64,000 nucleotides of DNA. Origin: Hypomesus transpacificus (lineage: Eukaryota > Chordata > Actinopteri > Osmeriformes > Osmeridae). Each line of letters begins with the position of its first letter. Positions within the stretch are counted from its first letter, which is position 1. Location: contig NC_061081.1 of assembly GCF_021917145.1 (NCBI RefSeq), positions 1,825,035 through 1,889,034 of the forward strand, written 5' to 3'. Position numbers and translations under genes: made by a program. Below are positions 10,273 to 20,107 of the stretch, in pieces. The notes below the pieces were generated by a model. It saw only the letters and a program-made list of their open reading frames with translations, made no database searches and was not told the DNA's origin.

Positions 10273-13200
10273 TCAGTTGGTCCGCAGGAATTCTCCTTCT
10301 CCTGTACAGTACGAACACACAAATAACAATTAATCGTTCCAGTAGGAACACAGTTTCGTCCCTCTATGCATGCACTTGATTTTAGTTTGTTTGTGTCAGG
10401 TGTGTGTGTGTGTGTGTGACTCTCACCATCCTTCACCACCCCACAGTATTCCTCACACTCAGCCTTGCTGTAGAACTTGTTGCTGTTCCCCTGGCAGTAG
10501 CCCTGCTTGTAGGGGAGGCAGAGGCCTCTGGAAGAGTCAAAGGCCCACACAGGGGGCTGGCCGGAGCAGGGGCTGGCAGCCATGGGAAGCCTGCAAGATG
10601 CTGGGGGAGCGATTAGACAGAATTAGAGTGAGGCATGTAGCAGATAGTCAGGTAGACTGGCAGAATGACATACATGGAGACACAGAGACAGACAGACAGA
10701 CCCTCAGTGCGGCAGCTCTGCAGACATTCTCTCTCAGACAGGAAGTTGTTCTGGTTGCCAGCACAGCCTCCATAGCTGAAGGACTGGCAGCTCATGGAGG
10801 TGGAGTTATAGAAGTAGCGTTGCAGGATTCCAAAGCACGGCCCGCCATCCGGCTTCAGCATACACGCCTCTGAAAGGGTCAGATTCACATTGAGATTCAT
10901 AGAATCCTAGAGAGAGTCATAGAGTCAAATGAAGATTCAGGTGGAGAGTCAAATGATTCATATTAATTTTTAGTTAGAGAATCAGATACAGAGTGTTAGT
11001 GGGTCATTACACACATGGTATTGCATCTCACCTGTGTTCCTGAAGAAGGACTTGTCCACACAGGTAACCACAGGTATGACCATGTGTCTCCTGTTCCTCT
11101 TGCCTGGTTTCTTTGTTGCTGTCTTTTCTGGTTTATCTTCTGGTTTATGTTCTGCTGATTTATTTGGTTTATCTTTTGACGACTCTCCTGGTTTATGTTC
11201 TGCTGATTTATTTGGTTTATCTTTTGACGACTCTCCTGGTTTATGTTCTGCTGATTTAGCTGGTTTCTCTTTTGACGACTTTCCTGGTTTATGTTCTGCT
11301 GATTTATTTGGTTTCTCTTTTGACGACTTTCCTGGTTTATGTTCTGCTGATTTAGCTGGTTTCTCATTTGACGACTTTCCTGGTTTATGTTCTGCTGATT
11401 TATTTGGTTTCTCTTTTGACGACTCTCCTGGTTTATGTTCTGCTGATTTAGCTGGTTTCTCTTTTGACGACTTTCCTGGTTTATGTTCTGCTGATTTATT
11501 TGGTTTCTCTTTTGACGACTCTCCTGGTTTATGTTCTGCTGATTTAGCTGGTTTCTCTTTTGACGACTTTCCTGGTTTATGTTCTGCTGATTTATTTGGT
11601 TTCTCTTTTGACGACTCTCTTGGTTTATGTTCTGCTGATTTATTTGGTTTATCTTTTGACGACTCTCCTGGTTTATGTTCTGCTGATTTAGCTGGTTTCT
11701 CTTTTGACGACTTTCCTGGTTTATGTTCTGCTGATTTAGCTGGTTTCTCATTTGATGACTTTCCTGGTTTATGTTCTGCTGATTTATTTGGTTTCTCTTT
11801 TGACGACTCTCCTGGTTTATGTTCTGCTGATTTAGCTGGTTTCTCTTTTGACGACTTTCCTGGTTTATGTTCTGCTGATTTATTTGGTTTCTCTTTTGAC
11901 GACTTTCCTGGTTTATGTTCTGCTGATTTAGCTGGTTTCTCATTTGACGACTTTCCTGGTTTATGTTCTGCTGATTTATTTGGTTTCTCTTTTGACGACT
12001 TTCCTGGTTTATGTTCTGCTGATTTATTTGGTTTCTCTTTTGACGACTTTCCTGGTTTATGTTCTGCTGATTTATTTGGTTTCTCTTTTGACGACTTTCC
12101 TGGTTTATGTTCTGCTGATTTAGCTGGTTTCTCTTTTGACGACTTTCCTGGTTTATGTTCTGCTGATTTAGCTGGTTTCTCATTTGATGACTTTCCTGGT
12201 TTATGTTCTGCTGATTTAGCTGGTTTCTCATTTGACGACTTTCCTGGTTTATGTTCTGCTGATTTATTTGGTTTCTCTTTTGACGACTTTCCTGGTTTAT
12301 GTTCTGCTGATTTATTTGGTTTCTCTTTTGACGACTTTCCTGGTTTATGTTCTGCTGATTTATTTGGTTTCTCTTTTGACGACTTTCCTGGTTTATGTTC
12401 TCCTGATTTAGTTGGTTTCTCTTTTGACGACTTTCCTGGTTTATGTTCTGCTGATTTAGTTGGTTTCTCTTTTGACGACTCTCCTGGTTTATGTTCTCCT
12501 GATTTATTTGGTTTCTCTTTTGACGACTTTCCTGGTTTATGTTCTGCTGATTTATTTGGTTTCTCTTTTGACGACTTTCCTGGTTTATGTTCTGCTGATT
12601 TATTTGGTTTCTCTTTTGACGACTTTCCTGGTTTATGTTCTGCTGATTTATTTGGTTTCTCTTTTGACGACTTTCCTGGTTTATGTTCTGCTGATTTAGT
12701 TGGTTTCTCTTTTGACGACTTTCCTGGTTTATGTTCGGCTGATTTAGTTGGTTTCTCTTTTGACGACTTTCCTGGTTTATGTTCTGCTGATTTATTTGGT
12801 TTCTCTTTTGACGACTTTCCTGGTTTATGTTCTCCTGATTTAGTTGGTTTCTCTTTTGACGACTTTCCTGGTTTATGTTCTGCTGATTTAGTTGGTTTCT
12901 CTTTTGACGACTTTCCTGGTTTATGTTCTCCTGATTTATTTGGTTTCTCTTTTGACGACTTTCCTGGTTTATGTTCTCCTGATTTATTTGGTTTCTCTTT
13001 TGACGACTTTCCTGGTTTATGTTCTCCTGATTTATTTGGTTTCTCTTTTGACGACTTTCCTGGTTTATGTTCTCCTGATTTATTTGGTTTCTCTTTTGAC
13101 GACTTTCCTGGTTTATGTTCTGCTGATTTAGTTGGTTTCTCTTTTGACGACTTTCCTGGTTTATGTTCTCCTGATTTATTTGGTTTCTCTTTTGACGACT

Positions 13201-16200
13201 TTCCTGGTTTATGTTCTGCTGATTTATTTGGTTTCTCTTTTGACGACTTTCCTGGTTTATGTTCTGCTGATTTATTTGGTTTCTCTTTTGACGACTTTCC
13301 TGGTTTATGTTCTGCTGATTTATTTGGTTTCTCTTTTGACGACTTTCCTGGTTTATGTTCTGCTGATTTAGCTGGTTTCTCATTTGACGACTTTCCTGGT
13401 TTATGTTCTCCTGATTTATTTGGTTTCTCTTTTGATTTATTTGGTTTCTCTTTTGACGACTTTCCTGGTTTATATTCTCCTGATTTATTTGGTTTCTCTT
13501 TTGACGACTTTCCTGGTTTATGTTCTCCTGATTTATTTGGTTTCTCTTTTGATTTAGTTGGTTTCTCTTTTGACGACTTTCCTGGTTTATTTTCTCCTGA
13601 TTTATTTGGTTTCTCTTTTGACGACTTTCCTGGTTTATGTTCTCCTGATTTATTTGGTTTCTCTTTTGATTTAGTTGGTTTCTCTTTTGACGACTTTCCT
13701 GGTTTATGTTCTCCTGATTTATTTGGTTTCTCTTTTGACGGCTGTCCTGGTTGACACTGTCCTGGTTTTTAGATGGAAAAAACAACATTCAATTTGAACA
13801 TAACCCAAGACTATTCTTCGGTGGGAGTGTGTGTCTTTGTGTGTGTGAAAAGGCTGTACCTTTGTCCTTTTTGATAATGACCATTTCAGCATTCATGTGC
13901 AGCTCTCTCAGGAACCAATAAAACTCCTCAGTCAAAGTATTGGCAACCCACTTGGTTCGACCTGAGGAGGGCAGAGTTTTATTTAAGTCCAACACTTCAC
14001 AGTTGTGTATTGAAACTCTCTAAAAAGAGTTTGTGATATGCTGTTGTGTTATATGCTGTCGACATTAACAGACTCACTGTAGAGTTTCATGGTAGTGACT
14101 CTTTTGCCTGTGGCCCTCTCGGTGGATGTGTGGAGGACGATGGCATACTTGTCATAGTCGGTGTGAAGCAAGTTTACTTCCACATCAGCTCCCCACTCTG
14201 AGGAAAGGAGGGTTAGGGTAAGGAGAGGAGGATAGAGGGTCGAGGAGAAGGAGGACAGGGGAGGAGTGGATAGGTGAGTCAAACATGCCAAGATGATCTT
14301 ATTTGCCATAAGAAATCAAGAAAAGAGAAAGGAGAGAAAAGAAAAAGGGGAAAGGAGAGAGAAAGTAGAGTAGTCTACTTTATTTAAGTAAAGAAGACAA
14401 GATAAAGGGGACTCACTGGGTACATGGTAGGTGAATCTTCCAGGTGTGTTGGTCAGCTCATACTCCCCTACTGTCTGCTTGCATTTCCCTTGTCTGAAGA
14501 CACGCAAACACGCAAGTTTTATCAAAGCATTTTTCGGGGTCTGGAAAGTGTGTGTATGCGTTGGTCTGAGTATTTGGGTATTATCTTCCTGTGTTTGAAT
14601 AGCCACGTCTGTCTACCTATTTTATGTTAATTTGAGATGTGGTATCACTAGAGCACAGGTACTGGAAAGGCCTCGTCAGCACCATGGACAGCACCACAGG
14701 CATGACAGAGGTCAGGCGATCCATCGTAAATCCATAATTGGGTTCAAGACAGGATTTGGGGGTATGTACAACGCAGTGAGAGACGGACGGCAGCTAGTTC
14801 ATGTAAAACTTGTTGACCTATTTACTCTACGGGGACAACAGAGCTGAACCGAAGCACATGACAGAGGAACCCAGAGGACCCTCGACCGAGGAAGACCCTT
14901 AGTTCAAGTTTTGGAATGACCCCTGCCCAAACTGACTTGATAATGCAGAACACTGCAAATAAATGCTTACAATTAAAATTCAATTTCACTTTAAATGTCT
15001 GTGTCTTAAGCATCCATTTACCTGCAATTTTGTGCATTTATGTCTATTCTTACTGCATAAGTATATTCAGCCAACGTTTTCCACCTGTCTGCATCACCAA
15101 TCGTGTCTGGAGGAGGAGTAACCTCACTAAATTGATCCACCCAAAGTTTGTTCTATTTTCTATATTGAGTTTTCCAGGGAGTTTTTCCTTGACTTCCTCG
15201 AGGCTTTAGGATCAAGGCCAATCAATGGGCGTCTGTGAAGCCCTCGTTGACATTGCTTGTAAATAGACTTAAGACTTTAATTTGATTGGATGTGAGCATG
15301 TATGTGTCTGTGCTGGCGGGGGTGTGAGCATGTCACCTCCATATCGTCCGTTTGGTGCTGACCTGGCCGTGCCTCCTACTCCTCAGCTCCAGGATGCTTA
15401 TGGCCACATCCCCTTTCACTTGTTTAATCAAGGGGCAGTTGCTCGCTACGGCAACGTCATACCACTTTCCCATGAACTGGGGGAGGGACAGAGAGAAGGG
15501 AGGGAAGAATGGGGGAGAGAGAGCAGTAGAGGTGGAGGGGTAGGAGATTGGGGAAGGCAGGAGGGGGTAAGAAAGAGGACAGAGAAGGGCAATGAGGGGG
15601 AGGGGTGAAATAATGCAAACATGGCAATAGAAAGTGTTCACTTACATATCAATGAGATGACCAGTGGTAAAAAGAAATGTAAAATAAAAGAGAGAGACGG
15701 GAAGAGAAAACTAGACAGAGAACAAGAATGACAAAGCATTCAGGTATGAGATGTAATACAGTGTACAGATTAAAACCCAGACTACCCTTCACTTTCCAAA
15801 ACTGAACCACAACAACAGCAAAGAGTACCCAGACTTTTCCCATCATGAACACCAACTCAGTATACACACAAGATGTTAGTCTGACAGACAGGATGAAGAT
15901 AGGGGTATTAAAAATACAGGAAACAGAAAAGAAGAAACGGACAGTGGAAGCAAAGAAGAAAGAGAAATGTGAATTAAAGAGTTAGAGGAACAGAAAATGC
16001 AGAGAAAGGGTTAGGAGAATAAGGAAATAAAGAAGGGGTTAGGGTTGGGAGAATACGGAAATAAAGAATGAGGGGATCTCAGGGCATACCCTGTCCAGGT
16101 CGAAGTTCTGATTGTTGTAGAGAGGTTTGCAGAACAGGGGGACTCCCTGGAGGACCCCCACCAGACCCAGCAAGACCACGACCACTGCTCCCTGATGCAT
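10273..16200 (-). CDS. ambp: AMBP precursor with giant lysine-rich repeat linker (ambp-2)
   Basis: Nine exons predict 1,216 aa: 16090..16200, 15337..15476, 14417..14493, 14078..14197, 13860..13961, 11032..13761, 10702..10869, 10427..10600 and 10273..10301. All phases match ambp-1. The chain has a signal peptide, a lipocalin domain (GKW 40-42, Cys51, Cys88/Cys186), a repeat region (196-1056), the furin site KRNRR (1071-1075), and Kunitz domains at 1094-1149 and 1150-1207. Exon 6 is 2,730 bp against 135 bp in ambp-1. The frame is fixed three ways: the incoming phase, the conserved GQCQPG that aligns with GECTPG of ambp-1, and in-frame exit into KRNRR-HMVIPVV and the Kunitz exons. Furin cutting would leave the repeats as a tail on the lipocalin. 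The Ser-Gly chondroitin site is missing from the bikunin start, and extra cysteines occur at 24 and 1084. No stops or frameshifts were seen. The function of the tail is unknown. Confidence 0.9.
11144..13726 (-). repeat. 48-bp coding minisatellite in ambp-2 exon 6, about 54 units
   Basis: The commonest unit, read in the spliced frame, is PNKSAEHKPGKSSKEK, 16 residues with 5 Lys, 2 Glu, 2 Pro and 3 Ser. Recurrent variants are N to A or T at position 2, A to G at position 5, K to E at position 11 (GESS) and K to N at position 14. A few units have 24-bp insertions (PTKSKEK-type) that keep the frame. Every variant I inspected leaves the frame open. Units with G at position 5 dominate the N-terminal end (high coordinates) and units with A dominate the C-terminal end. 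Proline, glycine and lysine content predicts a disordered, strongly basic chain of roughly +3 per unit. Confidence 0.95.
14640..15275. mobile_element. Probable old retroelement fragment in ambp-2 intron 2
   Basis: This stretch is absent from ambp-1. It ends with sequence of the kind TTTTTCCTTGACTTCCTCGA, GGCTTTAGGATCAAGG, then GTGAAGCCCTCGTTGACATT, followed by a T/A-rich tail. It resembles the 3' tails of fish LINE-type repeats as I remember them. The family could not be confirmed and no coding domain was recognised. Confidence 0.4.
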
Positions 16201-16975
16201 CCTGTCTGTCTGTCCAGCAGTCGAATGATGTATCAATAAGAAGGCAAATGTGTAATGGTTCAAGTTCTCTTTTCTACAGATTGCATTTGTTTATCTCTCT
16301 CTGGTCATCGTAGACAGATGACCCAACAAACAGGAGCCCTTAAGGGCAAGCACACTCTCTCACACAAGCACATGCACACACACACACACGTTTATTTTTG
16401 TATCCTTTTGAGGACAGACCATAAACTACCATTCAAAATGGTGTTATCCCTAGCCCCTGACCTTAACCCTCCCCTTAAACCCTTCATGCAATTTCCACCC
16501 TAACACTAATTCTAGCCCTAACCCCCCTAAAAAAAGCACTTGACATTATAGGCCCCAAGAAATTGTCCCCACAAGGTAACTAGTCCCTGAAAGAGTAGTT
16601 AAACAAGACCACACACACAAACACAGAATTGATCAGTGTGCTTTGACCTCAGTCTCAGATATAGACACGGGACCCAAATGAATCAGTGTTTGCATGTGCT
16701 CTGTTCTGCTCGCAGTGTTTCAACACACACCCATCACACACATAACGGATCTGTGTTCTTTGACCTCTAATCTGTCCCATATATAGATAGGGGTTACAAA
16801 TGAAGCAGTGCTTGCATATAATCTGTTCTCATTGTTCTGTTTCAACACACACACACACCACACCACACACACACACGCCACACACACACACACACAAAAA
16901 CATAAACACACATAAACACAAACACCCCAACCCTAATACTACAACACTCATGCACGCAGAGACCACATTGTGTTG

Positions 16976-16981
16976 TTTATT
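16976..16981 (-). promoter_or_regulatory. Poly(A) signal of ptgdsb-2
   Basis: AATAAA on the minus strand about 460 bp after the ptgdsb-2 stop codon, conserved in the pseudogene copy at 550. Confidence 0.6.
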
Positions 16982-17442
16982 TAGATCCCGACAACCCCCC
17001 CCCACAAAGTGAACAACAGAGAAGTCTAGTTTCATGTGATCATCCGGGGCCAGAACAAAGAAAGTACAGCTTCACATGCTGTTAACATGGTTACACTTTC
17101 TGGGGTTCTCCATGGTTGCCAGAACTTTATACAGTAAAGCATGTGGAAGAGCTGCAGTCATGTGCAGTAAAGCATGTGGAAGTGTTGTGATCTATGCAGG
17201 AAGACGGGTAGCAAGGGTAGCAGAAGACAGGATCCTGAATGTGGAGAAGAAGCAAAGAAACACGTTTAACTACTGTGATTAGTTTGGTAGGAAATGCGTC
17301 TGTTATGACTCGATATAGGACTGTTTCTGTTTGGGAAGGGTTCCCCAGGGTTTCATTGTGATTGACTATTCAAATCCAACTCACCTGAAGTCAATGGTCC
17401 TCAGCTCAGGGGCTAACTCATGTAGCAACCAGAGTAGCTCAC

Positions 17443-19334
17443 CTAGTCCCCTGAGGGAGGGCAGTTCTCTTCTGGAAACAAAGAGACATCATGTACAACA
17501 TCAACTATGAACTATTTGAAACATGGAATCAGTTTTGTATTGTCAGACAGTTGAGTTTCAAAAAGTAAGACTGGATAGGTCTAAATGCTTCCTGATCACC
17601 TGCAGGTGGCGGCGTCAGGATGGCTTCCTGTGGAAAGCCTCGAGACAACGAAAAGTCTTTGAACTTCTGGATCACTTCAGGCTTCACCCTCTGAGAGCGA
17701 CCTGCAATATGACAACCACAAGGTTTGAACAGGGGAATTGTCTTAGCCCACTTTTTGCCATAGTCACCTGACTGTACTCTCTGGCCATCCACCCTTGCAC
17801 CAGACTCACCATAGAGGGCCACCTGAGTGTACTCGCGCTCCATCTTCTTGTGTTTCAGGACCAGGGCGTACTCTGTGTAGTTGGTGTCCACCACAGTGAT
17901 GTCCTTCACCTTGTTATGGCCTGGAGGAGAACAGGAAACCGTAATAACATTGATAAACAGATAAAGATCCCATTGAAAGATGAAGGCTCATCTCTCACCT
18001 CCATCACTCTTGTCCTGTCCCTCTGTCCCTCTCTCCCTCAATTCTATCCCTATTTCTCGGGCTGTCATCAGACTTGGGAGTACGCTTGATTCGTCTCACT
18101 GGGAGCAATGTGACATACAGATCATCACCGTTGTGCCAATGGCGAAACGTTTGACATGATGCATTTCAGCAGACTCACGTGTGCTGAAGTAGGTGAACCT
18201 GCCAGGCACGCTGCTCCTCTCATAGGTGTACAGCATGCTGCGACACCCTGCAGGACTACACCCAAACCACATAGATTCACATGAAAACATCACACAAGTC
18301 TTTTCATTCTTTTGAACCGTTGAATGTACATGCTCAAGCCAATGTACAAGCTTTTATTTTCAAAGGAGAACGTCAACATTCACGGGCCCGCCCATGATGA
18401 TGACGACCCACTGGGTCAGAAGAAACATTTCAGACGACAGAAAGGAGAGGCTCTAGAAGGAATGGAAGGACTGACTGTGTATTGAATAAAACCGCCACTT
18501 GGTTCCTTTTCACATTCTTCCACCTGATAGTCCTTCTGACCCCCTTGTCTCTACGTCCCTGTCTATCCTTTGACCCCAGGGATCCCTGCTCAAGGTATTT
18601 GCTACCTGCCACTCTCCTCTGACTCACCTCTCAGACCCACAGGGCCAGTGTGTTGACTTACGTGACTTCCCACATGGTGAGGTTGACGTTCCCATTGGCA
18701 TAGGGGGTAAGGATCCCCATTCCAACCCTCAGCTTGTCTCTGTAGGGGGCAAAGCCCTGAGAGTCATAGGCCAGACCCACACGGTACCACTTCCCTGCAA
18801 ACTGGACACACACACACACACAAACACAAACAAACACCTTCCATTGGCCAAGGGAAGTTGGCTGTGCTGTGTCCTGCCCTGTCTTGCTGCCCTATCCCTG
18901 CTGTCTTACGACCTTCGACCCCTCAGAAGTTCATCCTGTTCCAAGGCAACCCCCACACACATGTAAACAGAACACCCCCTCCACAGCAGAACACAGTGTT
19001 CCTTTACACTGAGGGGGAGGAGGCAGGGAGGCTGGCAGGCAACCAATAGGAAGGGGAGAGCAGACAAAAAACATCTGACTCCTGACTACAGAAGCCCTCA
19101 AGGAAAAGAAACAGCACCACAGATTTGAGATCAGTGTTGTCAGAGGTCAGAATGAGCTAAGTTGCCACAGACAGCTGGGGTCTGATTCTGGATCAGTACG
19201 AAAACGCTGCTGTATGATGATAATAAATGGCGTCTCACCTTCCGCAGGTCAAAATCTCTCTTAGGCTGAACGTTGGCACACACACCCACCCAGCACAGCA
19301 TCGCCGCGGCAACCGTCATCAAGGCCATTCTCAT
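17443..19334 (-). CDS. ptgdsb: Prostaglandin D synthase-like lipocalin (ptgdsb-2)
   Basis: Six exons give 184 aa: 19239..19334, 18662..18801, 18179..18255, 17810..17920, 17600..17701 and 17443..17471, all with GT/AG borders and matching phase. Residues 1-20 form a signal peptide. FAGKWYRVG (33-41) is the first lipocalin motif and TNYTEYA a later conserved strand. Cys83 and Cys179 should form the usual disulfide, and the C-terminus ends ENCPPSGD. The protein would be a secreted eight-stranded barrel that carries small hydrophobic ligands. No Cys lies between residues 38 and 82, where mammalian L-PGDS has its catalytic Cys65, so synthase activity is doubtful. It resembles the fish ptgdsb group; c8g is a more distant lipocalin and fits less well. 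It lies directly upstream of ambp-2, as part of the duplicated block. Confidence 0.9.
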
Positions 19335-19703
19335 GGTAGCCAGGGAGAGATCTACACAGAAAGAGAGACGGAAGGAGAGAGTGGAGGACAGTAGGTATTC
19401 CTGTCTCGGGCTCAATTTGACTGGGAAAGAGGGAGAGAGCAAGGGAGGGAGTCAGAAAGATCCGCCTATTACCTGTTAGCCAATCATCTCCCAGGAACAG
19501 TGAGAAGTTGTGGTGATTTGTTGATGAGAAAGAAATCATGATTCCAACAGTAGGATCTTGTTTATATGGCATTTATGCATTGAGGCAGCGACTGACAACT
19601 GTTGCTAAACCACTTCATTTTAGTTCAATCAATGGGGTGGGTGGAATGACCATAAAGCTGTTCTGATACTAACATTGGTCTTTGCTAAAACATACCATAC
19701 AAC

Positions 19704-20080
19704 TTTATTTATTTGTCTTTTATTTCGCGCATATATGGAACTGAGGCTATAACATACATCAATACGGCACACACATATAAGCAGACAGTACATCAATGTT
19801 TGCATGCCCGATTGGCAACAAGCCATTCCTTGAGGCTGTGTTTGAATGTTTTCTGTCTTTTGTGCGTATGTGTGATGGCAGAGCATTCCAAGTGTGTGCT
19901 GAATTGACAGAAAATGCTGACTTGCTAAAAGAGCTAGACCTATGTGAAATAATACAATCACCTCTTGAAGCAGATCTAGTGTGTCTGCGATTCTGAGTGC
20001 GCTGTTTAATAAAATCACAAAGCGGAGGTAGAGCCATACCACTTAAAGTGTTAATAACCAAACACACATCAGCGAATGTA
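19704..20080 (-). mobile_element. 5'-truncated non-LTR retrotransposon fragment
   Basis: On the minus strand the translation contains SAFSVNSAHTWNALPSHIRT, the type of C-terminal end found in many LINE reverse transcriptases, followed by an AAATAAATAAA tail. The fragment interrupts a sequence that is uninterrupted at 21,250 and 22,436 (the block ending ACCATACAACT then TGATATGG). That gives clean insertion limits. Only the last portion of the element is present and it cannot be active. Confidence 0.7.
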
Positions 20081-20107
20081 CTGATATGGACCGATAAGAA
20101 CAAGCTA

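Noticed and set aside
11144-13726. CRISPR-like regular array
   Set aside because: The units are contiguous with no unique spacers, and the array lies inside a vertebrate exon. The 41-bp array at 31,099 is rejected for the same reason.
11034-13754. 906-codon + strand open frame with FDDFPGLCSADLFGFS repeats
   Set aside because: It is antisense to the same array and open only because 48 bp is a multiple of three. No start context, splice partner or known family supports it.
10996-13788. 930-codon minus-strand open frame with NQINQQNINQESRQKR repeats that resemble serial furin sites
   Set aside because: It is the wrong frame of the ambp-2 array. It starts in an intron, ignores the conserved splice phase, and cannot continue into the Kunitz exons.
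15282-15608. Open frames at the start of ambp-2 intron 1 and over exon 2
   Set aside because: The + strand frame is antisense to exon 2 and continues into GA-rich intron. The only coding part is exon 2 on the minus strand (15337..15476).
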